From: an uncultured Pelagibacteraceae bacterium
Lineage (GTDB): Bacteria > Pseudomonadota > Alphaproteobacteria > Pelagibacterales > Pelagibacteraceae
NCBI GenBank assembly: GCA_902552805.1
Contig: CACDIC010000007.1
Span: forward strand, 1 to 53,963
DNA length: 53,963 bases
Direction of reading: 5' to 3'
Part shown: positions 17,917 to 27,068 of the stretch, one piece after another
Layout: each line of letters starts with the position of its first letter
Position numbering within the stretch: the first letter of the stretch is position 1
Notes under the pieces: generated by a model
Told to the model about the DNA's origin: nothing
What the model saw: the letters and a program-made list of their open reading frames with translations, nothing else
Database searches by the model: none
Program-made: the position numbers and the translations under genes

Positions 17917-20760
17917 CTACTTAATTCCTTTTAAATCATTTATCATCTTATTAAAACCTGTCGCATTTGAGGCTTTAACCATTAAATAATCATTATTATT
18001 CAGATCATTTTTAATAAATTTAATCATTTGAGAGTTGGTTCTAAAAACTTTACCTCTTTTTGATTTTACAATCTTTTTAAATATTTGACTTATATAGTTT
18101 CCCTTTAAGAAAATTTTATCAATTTTCGTTTTATTTATTATTGGAACAATTGACTGGTGGAGTTTTTTGGAATGAGTTCCAAGTTCTAACATATCACCAA
18201 GTAAGAGATACTTTTTGAATTTTTTGCTCTTTACTTTATCATAATTTAATATCGCAGATTTAAGGGATAAAGGATTTGAATTATAACTTTCATCTATTAG
18301 GTTTATGTTTTTTTTATTTATTTTTATTCTTGATAAATCTCCTCTCCCTTGAGGAGTTGTAAAATTTAAAAAAACTTTTTTATCTAATTTTGTAATATCA
18401 ATATTTATACTCATTACCGCTAAAGCAGCTAAAATATTATAAATATTATTTTGAAAATTATTAGAAATCACAAAACTTTTGTTAAAATCTCTAGCTTTGA
18501 TATTTATTTTAAAATTATTATTAATTTTAATAATATTTATTAACTTTACATCAGATTTATGATTTTTGATTCCAAATGAAATTGTATTAATATTATTTTT
18601 GGTGGCTATTTCTTGATGTAATTTAAAAAAATTATCATCTGCATTTAAAATCACAAAACCATTTGGTTTCGTATTTGAAATTATTTCAGATTTTGCAAGC
18701 GCAATATCTTTTATATTCTTAAAATTTTTAGCATGAGCGTAATTTATATTAGTTATAACGCTTATGTCTGGTTTGATAATTTTTGATAAATGATCAATTT
18801 CACCTTTTTTATCCATGCCGACTTCCAAAACTCCATAATTATCGTTCTCACTCAAATTAAAAAGGCTTAATGGGACCCCATATTTATTATTATAAGATTT
18901 TGGGGAAATAGTTGTTTTAGAAATTTTTTTTAAAGTCTTGCCTAATAATTCCTTAAGTGTAGTTTTTCCACAGCTCCCTGTTATTGCAATTATCTTTGCA
19001 TTAATATTCTCTCTGAAAATGGTTGATGTTTCGGTCAAAAATTTCAATGAATTTATTACTTTTATTTGTTTTTTATAATCTAATTTTTTTTTAATTTTAT
19101 TTACAACTACTATGGAAGCTTTTTTCCTCAGAGCTTCTTCTACAAACTTATTTCCATCATTTTTCCTGCCTCGTATAGCGAAAAAAATGTCATTTTTCTT
19201 AATTTCTTTTGAATTAATTCTAGCTTGTCCTAGAGTTAAATTTGTATTTAATTTTTTATCACCAGCTGACTCTTTAATAAGATTTAATTTCAAATTATTC
19301 GATAAATTCAAATTTTTTAATCTAATTGCATTTAAAATTATTCTTTTATCTGAAAAATAAATTTTACGATTACCAATTTCTTGAATTTTTTCATGACCCT
19401 TGCCAGCAACTAATAAGATATTGCCTGTTGTTAAATTTTTAACCGCTTCAGAAATCGCTTTTGCTCTATCAGAAATTTCTGATATTTTTTTACTATTTAT
19501 CCCTCTTTTAATATCTTTTCTAATTTTATTAGGATTTTCCAGTCTAGGATTATCATCAGTCAAATATATTTGATCTGCATACAATGAAGCTATTTTACCC
19601 ATTTTTGATCTTTTATTTTGATCTCTATTTCCACCACAACCAAACAAAAGGACAATTTTTTTATTAGGAAATTGCTCTCTTAGTGAAAGAAGAGATATTT
19701 TTAATGCATCTGGTGTGTGTGCGTAATCCAAGATAACTTTAGATTTATTTTTAATGTTGCCAATTTTTTCTAGTCTTCCCTCAACAGATCTTATTTTTGG
19801 AATAACTGCCAAAATTTTATTTAAACTTAGATTACTTTTTTGGGCAGCTATAATTGCCATCATTATGTTCTTGAGTTGTATTTTACCGATAAGATTGAGC
19901 TTAATATTTTTTATTAAGTTTTTATATTTGATTATTAACATTTGTTTCTCACCTACAAAATAATGAGATAAAATTTTAAAACGATTTTTTGGATTATTTA
20001 TAGAATAAATCTTTAAATTTCTCTTTAATGCAATTTTTTGTATGTTTCTAAATTCAGGTATTTTTTCATCAGTAATTACATTACCTTTTATAGATAGAAG
20101 TTTCTCAAAAAGATAGAGTTTTGCGATTAAATAATCTTTTAAATTTTTATGATAATCTAAATGATCTTGAGATAAATTTGTAAATATTCCTGAATTAAAT
20201 TTTAAACCGTCTAACCTATTTTGACTTAAACCATGACTTGAAGCTTCCAATATTACATCATCTACTTTATGATTTTTAAGATAATTTAATATCTTCCCCA
20301 ATTGAATTGGGTCGATTGTTGTATTGGATAAATTGACATATTTGTTGTTTGATTTAACACCCAAAGTTCCAATTGATGCAACTTTTCTTTTATTAAATTT
20401 TAATATTTGATAATAAAAATCAGCTACGGAAGACTTTCCATTAGTTCCTGTAATTGCTATTAAATTTGATGGTTTTTTATTATAAATCTTAAATGAAACT
20501 TCAGCTAATAATTTTCTCACATTTTTTGAGTGAATAATTAATACTCCATTTGGAAATTTTGTTATCTTTTTTTCAGTTACGATAATTTTTGAGCCTTTGT
20601 TTATTGCATCTAATATGAAATTATTTCCATCAATATTTGTGCCTTTAATCGCAAAAAAGACATTATCTTTTTTTACTTTTGAACTCTCAAAACAGATGTC
20701 AGAAAAAAAAGTCTTTTCATATTTTTTTCCAATATTTGGGAAATAATCTTTAAGTAACAT
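17917..20760 (-). CDS. murEF: MurE-MurF fusion: meso-DAP-adding and D-Ala-D-Ala-adding ligases
   Basis: One 947-residue frame carries two complete Mur ligases. Residues about 1-465 are MurE, with P-loop TGTNGKSSVAD near 103, the ASSHGLSQNRLDG region near 175, and the DDNPR motif near 400 that marks meso-diaminopimelate specificity. After a short Asn/Lys/Leu-rich linker, residues about 485-947 are MurF, with the substrate domain (KKNDIFFAIRGRKNDG), P-loop TGSCGKTTLKE near 592, and DESYNSNP near 815. I see no internal stop or frameshift. In most bacteria murE and murF are separate adjacent genes. It abuts ftsI and mraY with no spacer. Fusion would couple two successive steps that build the pentapeptide. 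Confidence 0.95.
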   Translation of the reverse strand: MLLKDYFPNIGKKYEKTFFSDICFESSKVKKDNVFFAIKGTNIDGNNFILDAINKGSKIIVTEKKITKFPNGVLIIHSKNVRKLLAEVSFKIYNKKPSNLIAITGTNGKSSVADFYYQILKFNKRKVASIGTLGVKSNNKYVNLSNTTIDPIQLGKILNYLKNHKVDDVILEASSHGLSQNRLDGLKFNSGIFTNLSQDHLDYHKNLKDYLIAKLYLFEKLLSIKGNVITDEKIPEFRNIQKIALKRNLKIYSINNPKNRFKILSHYFVGEKQMLIIKYKNLIKNIKLNLIGKIQLKNIMMAIIAAQKSNLSLNKILAVIPKIRSVEGRLEKIGNIKNKSKVILDYAHTPDALKISLLSLREQFPNKKIVLLFGCGGNRDQNKRSKMGKIASLYADQIYLTDDNPRLENPNKIRKDIKRGINSKKISEISDRAKAISEAVKNLTTGNILLVAGKGHEKIQEIGNRKIYFSDKRIILNAIRLKNLNLSNNLKLNLIKESAGDKKLNTNLTLGQARINSKEIKKNDIFFAIRGRKNDGNKFVEEALRKKASIVVVNKIKKKLDYKKQIKVINSLKFLTETSTIFRENINAKIIAITGSCGKTTLKELLGKTLKKISKTTISPKSYNNKYGVPLSLFNLSENDNYGVLEVGMDKKGEIDHLSKIIKPDISVITNINYAHAKNFKNIKDIALAKSEIISNTKPNGFVILNADDNFFKLHQEIATKNNINTISFGIKNHKSDVKLINIIKINNNFKINIKARDFNKSFVISNNFQNNIYNILAALAVMSINIDITKLDKKVFLNFTTPQGRGDLSRIKINKKNINLIDESYNSNPLSLKSAILNYDKVKSKKFKKYLLLGDMLELGTHSKKLHQSIVPIINKTKIDKIFLKGNYISQIFKKIVKSKRGKVFRTNSQMIKFIKNDLNNNDYLMVKASNATGFNKMINDLKGIK

Positions 20761-22452
20761 TTAGAAATTAAATTCACTATATTTTGTGGCTAAAATAGGC
20801 CCAATTTTTTCAACAATTTGACCCGTAGCTTCAACAGTTGTCCATCCAGCAGTATTAAAAGGTGTCCCTTTATACTTTATATTTGATCCATCTCTATAAT
20901 GATAAATATAGTTTTCATTTATTTTTGGTTCATCCAACATAACAGCTAAAACAAATTTTGGTTTAGATGTTGGAAATACTGACACAAAAGAATTAATCTT
21001 CTTATTTGAATACTCTCCATCTGCACTTTTTTCGGCTGTTCCTGTTTTACCACCAATTTCATATCCATTTACATTTGCTAGTGATGCGGTTCCATCTTTT
21101 GTTGAAACAATTTTTCTCAAGATTGGTAAAATTTCTCTTGATAAGTCTTGACTTAAAATTTTTTCTTTTTTTTCATTGTTATTATTTTTGACCAACTTTG
21201 GTTTTATTTGATAACCCCCATTAACAACAATAGAATAAGCTTTTGCTAATTGAAGCAATGTAGTTGTAATGCCATGACCAAATGATGCTGTAGCAAGTGG
21301 ACATTTTCCCCAATTAAATTGTATTGGTTTTCCTACTTCCTCAATATCAAAGTCAATTTTTTCTAAAACACCAATCTTTGATAAAAATGACTTAAATTTT
21401 TCTTCGCCCACTTGCTGAGCAATTCTAACAGATCCTATGTTGCCAGATCGAACTAATATTTGTTCAGCAGTAAGATTGGATGGGATTTTTTTGTCGTATT
21501 CTCTTATTGGAAATCCTGCACAAATAAGAGATTTTGGCAAATCAACATATTCTGTTTCAGCAGTAATAATTTTTTCATCAAGAGCAGCGGCTAATGTGAA
21601 AGTTTTAAATACAGATCCAAATTCATAAACACCTTTAGTAACTCTATTTATATAATTTGAATCTGAGATTTTCTCTCTCTGATTTGGATCAAAATCAGGA
21701 AGAGAAACTAAAGATAGTATTTCACCATTATTTACATCCATCAAAATTGCAGCACTGCCAATGGTATTAAAAATTTTGTTGAATTTAATTAACTCTTCTC
21801 TGATTAAAAATTGTAGGTCTTTATCTACTGTTAATTGAATAGGGTCTTTACTATTTCTTAAAATTTTGTCTAATGATTTTTCCAGACCTGAGACTCCGTT
21901 ATTATCATTATCAATTTGACCAAGAATATGACTAAATAAGTTTTTTTCAGGATAAATTCTTGTTAATTTTTCCTCAGGTTGAATTGATTTGTCACCTAGT
22001 TTCATTACCTTTTCATAATTTTCCTCAGATATTTTTTTTTCTAAGTAAAAAAATTTTTTATTTTTCAATTGATTTTGAATTTTGACAAAATCTTTATTAG
22101 GAAAAATATATTTTAGATTTATTAATAACTTTTTTTTATCAATAACTTTTCTAGTGCTTATGCCAATATCAATTGAGCTTACTGTCTTACTTAGGTATTT
22201 TCCGTTTCTATCAATTATGTCTGCTCTATAAAGTTTATTGGAAGTACTAGTCAAATTTTCATTTATTACTTTTTTGGAATCTCTAGAGCCAAGATGTACT
22301 AAATGTGTAGAAAAAATTATAAAAATTATAAAAAAAACAAAAAAAATAAATGAAATCCTATTAAATGAAATATTAATATTAGACTTATTTTTTTTAAAAG
22401 AAAAATCATTACGATTATCCTCTAAAATAATTTGTGAATTTTTATTACTCAT
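20761..22452 (-). CDS. ftsI: Septal transpeptidase FtsI (PBP3)
   Basis: FtsI is the class B penicillin-binding protein that cross-links septal peptidoglycan with FtsW. The 563 residues have one N-terminal membrane anchor (about 29-50, ISFIFFVFFIIFIIFSTHLV), a pedestal domain, and the transpeptidase domain. The active-site motifs are SVFK near 278-281 (catalytic Ser), SGN near 334, and KTGTAEK near 467. The length and layout are usual. The 5' end overlaps the ftsL-like gene by 8 bases and the stop directly abuts the murE-murF start. Confidence 0.95.
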   Translation of the reverse strand: MSNKNSQIILEDNRNDFSFKKNKSNINISFNRISFIFFVFFIIFIIFSTHLVHLGSRDSKKVINENLTSTSNKLYRADIIDRNGKYLSKTVSSIDIGISTRKVIDKKKLLINLKYIFPNKDFVKIQNQLKNKKFFYLEKKISEENYEKVMKLGDKSIQPEEKLTRIYPEKNLFSHILGQIDNDNNGVSGLEKSLDKILRNSKDPIQLTVDKDLQFLIREELIKFNKIFNTIGSAAILMDVNNGEILSLVSLPDFDPNQREKISDSNYINRVTKGVYEFGSVFKTFTLAAALDEKIITAETEYVDLPKSLICAGFPIREYDKKIPSNLTAEQILVRSGNIGSVRIAQQVGEEKFKSFLSKIGVLEKIDFDIEEVGKPIQFNWGKCPLATASFGHGITTTLLQLAKAYSIVVNGGYQIKPKLVKNNNNEKKEKILSQDLSREILPILRKIVSTKDGTASLANVNGYEIGGKTGTAEKSADGEYSNKKINSFVSVFPTSKPKFVLAVMLDEPKINENYIYHYRDGSNIKYKGTPFNTAGWTTVEATGQIVEKIGPILATKYSEFNF

Positions 22453-22753
22453 TTTTATTAAAACTTAATTGACCTATTTCGATTTCGTTATTTTTTCTAG
22501 TAATTGTTTGAATTTCCTGGATATCAAATTTTATTAATTTATTGTCAAAGTACAGATTTTGAAACTGAAGTAATTTTTCAGTAGAACTCAAATAATCAAA
22601 TTCCAATCTAGTATTTTCAAAATTTTTTTTTAAATCTCTGATGTTTTCTTTTAAGACAAATATCTGATCATCAATCCTTTTTGTTGAATTTTTAACTATT
22701 GCCGTTGAGAAAATTAAAGAAAATACAAAGAGTGTAACAAAAAATTTTTTCAT
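22445..22753 (-). CDS. ftsL: FtsL-like bitopic division protein
   Basis: The 102-residue protein has one hydrophobic segment (about 4-20, [17 protein letters not shown]) followed by a heptad-like coiled coil (about 28-64, with [18 protein letters not shown]) and a short polar tail. This is the FtsL pattern, and the gene is exactly in the ftsL slot between rsmH and ftsI. FtsL pairs with FtsB and FtsQ to activate FtsWI. FtsL is poorly conserved, so the call rests on position, size and topology. It overlaps rsmH by 4 bases (ATGA) and ftsI by 8. Confidence 0.7.
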   Translation of the reverse strand: MKKFFVTLFVFSLIFSTAIVKNSTKRIDDQIFVLKENIRDLKKNFENTRLEFDYLSSTEKLLQFQNLYFDNKLIKFDIQEIQTITRKNNEIEIGQLSFNKNE

Positions 22754-23760
22754 AATTTTTCACCAAAATTCTCAATATCTAAAAGTGTTTTAAATTTTTT
22801 AACTATATCTGTCTCAAAATTATAAAAATCATTTTTTTTTATTACGTATCTGAGTTTTGCTGATCGTGATGGAATATTTTCTTTTAGTTCTTTAGCTGAT
22901 GGTATAATTGGTTTTTTCTCAACCATACTAAATAATGTTTCAGGTTGATTTATATTTGGCATATAACGGGATATGCTTTTTTTTTCAGATAAACTTTTAA
23001 AAAAATACTTTACGATTTTATCCTCTAGTGAATGGAAAGTTACAACTGCCAATATACCATTTTTTTTTAATACTTTTGTAGCTGCAATTAAACCATATAT
23101 TAATTCACTAATTTCTTTATTCACAAAAATTCTAAGAGCTTGAAAAGTTTTTGTGGAGTTGTTTGTCTTAAAATTTTTTCTTTTTTTTGATTTTTCTACC
23201 AATTCGACTAATTTTTTTGTATCAATTTTTTTGGTCTTTCTTTCTTTAACAATATTAAAAGCAATTCTTTTGGCTTCTGGTTCCTCACCAAAAAATTTTA
23301 AAATTTTCTCTAGTTCATAAACATCTAGATTATTTATTGCATCACTTGCGGAAAAATTATTTAAACCCATCTGCATATTTAGATCTCCAACAGAATTAAA
23401 TGATAAACCTTTTTTTGGATCTTTGATTTGAGTAAAAGAATAACCTAAATCTAAGAGTATCCCTCTGATTTTTTCATTTTTAAGTTTGAGGTTGTCTAAT
23501 TGACTAAACTTTTTATGTTTGAAAATAAATCTGTTTGGAAACTTTTCAGAAATTTTATCCGCAATTTTTATACTTTCTATATCTCTATCAATTGCAATTA
23601 CCTGCGTATCTTTATAACTTAAAATTTTTTTTGTGAAACCACCTTGACCAAAAGTACAATCAATAAATGTGCCACCATGTTGAGGGGTAATAATGCTAAT
23701 TATTTCATTAAGCAATACCGGATAATGTTTTGGAGCATCCGATACCATGGTGGCTTCCAT
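22750..23760 (-). CDS. rsmH: 16S rRNA (cytosine(1402)-N4)-methyltransferase RsmH
   Basis: Also called MraW, it methylates C1402 of 16S rRNA in the ribosomal P site. The 336-residue product has [10 protein letters not shown] (12-21), the SAM-binding motif [12 protein letters not shown] near 32-43, [12 protein letters not shown] near 100, and the C-terminal [16 protein letters not shown] motif near 237-252. Two possible starts exist (M1 and M5); M5 gives [11 protein letters not shown], which is nearer to the usual N-terminus. It lies 18 bases after ftsZ, whereas in the usual dcw order it follows mraZ directly. Confidence 0.95.
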   Translation of the reverse strand: MEATMVSDAPKHYPVLLNEIISIITPQHGGTFIDCTFGQGGFTKKILSYKDTQVIAIDRDIESIKIADKISEKFPNRFIFKHKKFSQLDNLKLKNEKIRGILLDLGYSFTQIKDPKKGLSFNSVGDLNMQMGLNNFSASDAINNLDVYELEKILKFFGEEPEAKRIAFNIVKERKTKKIDTKKLVELVEKSKKRKNFKTNNSTKTFQALRIFVNKEISELIYGLIAATKVLKKNGILAVVTFHSLEDKIVKYFFKSLSEKKSISRYMPNINQPETLFSMVEKKPIIPSAKELKENIPSRSAKLRYVIKKNDFYNFETDIVKKFKTLLDIENFGEKL

Positions 23761-23778
23761 TTATTTTTTCGAAGACCA

Positions 23779-25239
23779 TTAATTTTTTTGTCTTCGTAAA
23801 AATGCAGGTATTTCTAAATCATCCTCTTCTTGATCTTCATCTGATGATCCAAGCAAATCTTCAGATGTTGAAGCTTGATTTTCTGTATTAAATAGATCTG
23901 GTTCATCTGCATCGACACCAAATTCCTTTAAATCATTTGAAGATTCTTCAGTATTAGACGAGCTTAATGCTTCTTGTGAAAAAGAAGTGTCATTGTCCTC
24001 TGAAATGTTTTCTACAATATTTTCAGCTTCTTGATTTTTTAACAATTCTTCATGATACTGATTGTTTACTTCATCAACTGACTGACTCTGAATACCTTCT
24101 GATACTATCTCATTTTCAAGTTTAAGTGCAGTTGCACCATCAGAAATTGGGTTGTAATTAGTATTCTGAAAATTAAAAGAGGTTGTACCTGCAGTTGTAC
24201 CAAAATCAGAATAGCCAGGATTTCGATTTTGAATACGATGTACCATGTTAATAACTGATTTTGTTTCTGGTTGTTGACCATCTAAAGATGTGGCTACAAT
24301 TGAAACTCTCATTTTTCCATCAAGTTCTGGATCTGTGATAGCGCCAATAATTAATTCAGCTTCAGGATCTACTTCTGCTCTCACCTTATTGACTGCTTCA
24401 TCAACTTCAAATAATTTAAGATCTTTACCACCAGTAATATTGACTAATAATCCTTTTGCTCCTTTTAAAGTATAATCATCAATTAATGGATTACTGATAG
24501 CCATCTCGGCTGCTTTCATTGACCTACCTTCTCCTTCAGCTTCACCAGTACCCATCATAGCTTTACCCATTGAAGCCATAACAGATTCCACGTCAGCAAA
24601 ATCAAGATTGATCAATCCAGGTCTTACCATTAAATCAGTAATACTCTGGACACCATGCATTAATACATTATTTGAAAGATTAAACGATTCTTCAAATGTA
24701 GTTTGCTCATTAGCTATCTTAAACAAATTTTGATTTGGAATAACTATAATCGTATCAACATGTCTTCTTAGTTCTTCTAAACCTTGTTGAGCTCTTCTCA
24801 TTCTTGAAGGACCTTCATATAAGAATGGTAATGTAACTACTCCAACTGTTAAAATATTTAATTCTTTAGCAGCTCTCGCAATAACATGTGCAGCACCTGT
24901 ACCTGTTCCACCGCCCATACCAGCGGCTATGAAAACCATATTCGCACCTTGTAGAATATTTACTATATCATTTAAAGACTCATCAGCAGCAGCTTGACCA
25001 ATATCAAGTTTTGCTCCGGCTCCTAAACCTTTTGTTAAATTCAAGCCAATTTGAATTTTAGATTTTGCTTTACTGTGTTTTAAATCTTGTGCATCGGTAT
25101 TCACTGCTATAAATTCAACACCTTGCATTCCATTGTCAATCATTTCATTGATTGCATTTCCACCTGCTCCACCTATTCCCATTACCAACAATCTAGGCTG
25201 AAGTTCTTTTATTTCTGGTACCTTAAAATTAATTGTCAT
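23779..25239 (-). CDS. ftsZ: Cell division GTPase FtsZ
   Basis: FtsZ is the tubulin-like GTPase that forms the Z ring. The 486 residues contain the nucleotide-binding [10 protein letters not shown] (21-30), the signature [10 protein letters not shown] (107-116), and the T7 synergy loop NLDFADVE near 211-218. After the GTPase core (to about 320) comes a long, acidic, Gln/Asn/Ser-rich linker. The end is the conserved C-terminal peptide [11 protein letters not shown], used in other bacteria to bind FtsA and other membrane tethers. A strong ribosome binding site (AGGGGAT) sits upstream of the ATG. The gene is directly behind mraZ rather than after ftsA, so its dose should follow the mraZ promoter. 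Confidence 0.98.
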   Translation of the reverse strand: MTINFKVPEIKELQPRLLVMGIGGAGGNAINEMIDNGMQGVEFIAVNTDAQDLKHSKAKSKIQIGLNLTKGLGAGAKLDIGQAAADESLNDIVNILQGANMVFIAAGMGGGTGTGAAHVIARAAKELNILTVGVVTLPFLYEGPSRMRRAQQGLEELRRHVDTIIVIPNQNLFKIANEQTTFEESFNLSNNVLMHGVQSITDLMVRPGLINLDFADVESVMASMGKAMMGTGEAEGEGRSMKAAEMAISNPLIDDYTLKGAKGLLVNITGGKDLKLFEVDEAVNKVRAEVDPEAELIIGAITDPELDGKMRVSIVATSLDGQQPETKSVINMVHRIQNRNPGYSDFGTTAGTTSFNFQNTNYNPISDGATALKLENEIVSEGIQSQSVDEVNNQYHEELLKNQEAENIVENISEDNDTSFSQEALSSSNTEESSNDLKEFGVDADEPDLFNTENQASTSEDLLGSSDEDQEEDDLEIPAFLRRQKN

Positions 25240-25253
25240 TTTGTTATCCCCTT

Positions 25254-25709
25254 TTATTTGTTAAGTTGATGCTCCCATTTAAGGCTGGCTCGATTTAAAT
25301 TAGCTTTTTTTCTTGCATTGACCTTAAATTTTTCAAATATTGTCGGTTCCCATATTTGGAATGTTTTACCTTGACCAACAAAGACCATACTACTTTTGAT
25401 TTTTGCATGTTTTAATAATTTTGAAGTAAGTGAAATTCTTCCCTCGCTATCAAACTGTAAATTTATGCTTTCAGATAAGATTGATGTTGCGAAAAAATCT
25501 CTTTTTTCCTCAAAAGGATTTAAAGAGTCAATAGAATTTGAAATTTTTTCTACTCTGTCTTGAGGCCATGCCTCTATTGATTGATTGTTAAATGATGGAT
25601 AACAAATTACACCATTATAACCTAAGTTAGATAAATACGATCTATAACTAGCAGGCACTGACACCCTTCCTTTTTTGTCCAATTTGTTTTCGTAGGTCGA
25701 TAAAAACAT
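25254..25709 (-). CDS. mraZ: Transcriptional regulator MraZ
   Basis: MraZ is a ring-forming DNA-binding protein with two SpoVT-AbrB-type domains, and it represses the dcw promoter in E. coli. The 151 residues fit the family. Each half shows the core pattern: [18 protein letters not shown] (8-25) and [17 protein letters not shown] (about 82-98). The C-terminus is WEHQLNK. It is the first gene of the cluster. Three repeats of the known MraZ target type lie over the promoter about 30-55 bases upstream of its start, so self-repression is likely and would also affect ftsZ, 14 bases downstream. Confidence 0.95.
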   Translation of the reverse strand: MFLSTYENKLDKKGRVSVPASYRSYLSNLGYNGVICYPSFNNQSIEAWPQDRVEKISNSIDSLNPFEEKRDFFATSILSESINLQFDSEGRISLTSKLLKHAKIKSSMVFVGQGKTFQIWEPTIFEKFKVNARKKANLNRASLKWEHQLNK

Positions 25710-25738
25710 AAAGCATAAAGTCCTATAAATCCCTTATT

Positions 25739-25763
25739 TGGGAATTTATGGGATATTATGGGT
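25739..25763 (-). promoter_or_regulatory. MraZ box: three TGGGN direct repeats, 10-base period
   Basis: On the plus strand TGGGA (25739-25743), TGGGA (25749-25753) and TGGGT (25759-25763) recur with exact 5-base spacers. This matches the established E. coli MraZ operator rule of TGGGN repeats separated by 5 bases. The repeats cover the -10 element and the expected transcription start of the cluster promoter. An additional TCCC at 25730-25733 gives a short inverted partner to the first repeat. Confidence 0.8.
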
Positions 25764-25781
25764 TTTTTTGAAATGAGTCAA
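25753..25781 (-). promoter_or_regulatory. Sigma-70 promoter of the mraZ-ftsZ division cluster
   Basis: On the minus strand TTGACT (25781-25776) and TAATAT (25758-25753) are separated by exactly 17 bases, a near-consensus housekeeping promoter. Transcription would begin near 25746, giving a leader of roughly 37 bases before mraZ. No comparably good promoter was seen further into the cluster, so this may drive most of the 18 genes down to ligA. Confidence 0.75.
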
Positions 25782-25866
25782 CAAATACTATTTACAATTG
25801 AAATATCATGGTTGAGAGCAATAGTGAGTCAAAAGGTGAACATTTAATAGATATTTAATTTCAATG

Positions 25867-26222
25867 AAAAGCCAGATGAACTGTAAGCCGGGTTCTGTCA
25901 TTTAAACTTATCATTTGTCTAGGCTTAAGATCACTCTTAAGCTCAAGCAACTAACCCTGATGACGAGCCAAAGATAGCTTTTAGTTTCTCAACATTGTCA
26001 TCTCTACTTAGTCTTGCTCCCAGCGGGGTTTTCCAGCGTTCATTGTTACCAATAGAACCGGTGCGCTCTTACCACACCTTTTCACCCTTGCCTTGTTAAG
26101 GCGGTATATTTTCTGTGGCACTATCCCTAGGGTTGCCCCTGCCAGGTATTACCTGGCACTGCATCTTTGTAGAGTCCGGACTTTCCTCTTAAAAATTAAG
26201 CGATAAGTCGTTCATCTGGCTT
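25867..26222 (-). ncRNA. rnpB: RNase P RNA (M1 RNA, bacterial type A)
   Basis: This is the catalytic RNA that matures tRNA 5' ends. On the minus strand it begins AAGCCAGATGAAC and ends with GTTCATCTGGCTT, giving a perfect 13-base P1 helix (26210-26222 with 25869-25881). The conserved core is clear: GAGGAAAGTCCGGACTC near the 5' end (about 26170-26187), ACAGAAAATATACCGCC (about 26100-26116), and ACAGAACCCGGCTTAC near the 3' end (about 25884-25899). At about 356 nucleotides it is the usual size. A weak promoter (TTGAAT, 16 bases, TAAATT) lies just upstream. This accounts for the 560-base stretch between mraZ and the amidase. Confidence 0.95.
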
Positions 26223-26269
26223 ATTTAATTTATTGCTAAATTATAATAATTCAAGCTAAATTTTTGTTG

Positions 26270-27010
26270 TTACAAAAGGTTTTTGCTTATTAATAGGCAC
26301 TCTTTATCAATTTTACCATTAACTAAATTTTGTCTAAATCGTCTCTGAAAAGCCATCGTGAGATACTTCGAGTTTTTAATATAATTAAAGCCTTTTATAT
26401 TATTATAACCAATTTTATTAAGGTTTTTTAAAAATATATTTTGCTCAAAATTCATCAGTAAATTTTCATTCCTAAATTTTTTGATTTTTTTTTCATTCAA
26501 ATTGTGCCAAAAAGCTAATTTATTTCTTGCTAGCAATTTCCAGGGAAATTTTTCACCAGGATCTTTTTTTCGACCAGGAGAAATATCAGAATGACCAAGG
26601 ATACATTTTTTTTTAATTTTATATTTCTTTATAAGAAAACTTAGCAATTTTTTAAGTGAAAAAATCTGTTTCGACGAAAAGTTTCTGTAACCATACTGAT
26701 GACCAGGATTAGTTACTTCAATTCCAATTGAATCTTTATTGAGATATTTAAAATGTTTCCAGCTTGAGACCCCTGCATGCCAAGCCTCATAAAGATCGGG
26801 AATCAAGTTGATAATCTCACCGCTGTTTTTAATTAAATAATGTGAACTAACTTTAGATCTAGGATCTTGCAGCCTTTTAATCGCATCAGATTCTTTTTTC
26901 ATACCTGTGTAATGAATTATGATAAATTTAATTCTTTTTTTTAACCTTTTTGGTAAATTAAAATTATGAGAATAGCTTGTGGCCACTTTTAAGCCCATTT
27001 TTAGATACAT
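26270..27010 (-). CDS. N-acetylmuramoyl-L-alanine amidase (Ami_2, AmiD/AmpD type)
   Basis: It cleaves the bond between MurNAc and L-Ala of peptidoglycan or of anhydro-muropeptides. The 246 residues show zinc ligands in IIIHYTGM (His about 33), AWHAGVSSW (about 82) and the LGHSDISPGRKKDPG motif near 144-158 with His and Asp, plus SIGIEVTNPG with the catalytic Glu. The C-terminal 60 residues (IGYNNIKGF to AFQRRFRQN) resemble a PG_binding_1 domain, as in AmiD. No signal peptide is visible, so it may act in the cytosol in wall recycling like AmpD, despite the AmiD-like domain order. M5 (MGLKVATSYS) is an alternative start. Confidence 0.85.
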   Translation of the reverse strand: MYLKMGLKVATSYSHNFNLPKRLKKRIKFIIIHYTGMKKESDAIKRLQDPRSKVSSHYLIKNSGEIINLIPDLYEAWHAGVSSWKHFKYLNKDSIGIEVTNPGHQYGYRNFSSKQIFSLKKLLSFLIKKYKIKKKCILGHSDISPGRKKDPGEKFPWKLLARNKLAFWHNLNEKKIKKFRNENLLMNFEQNIFLKNLNKIGYNNIKGFNYIKNSKYLTMAFQRRFRQNLVNGKIDKECLLISKNLL

Positions 27011-27068
27011 TTTTATATTTTATTAATACTTAATTTACTTTATGATCGAATATATTATAAGTGTTTCA

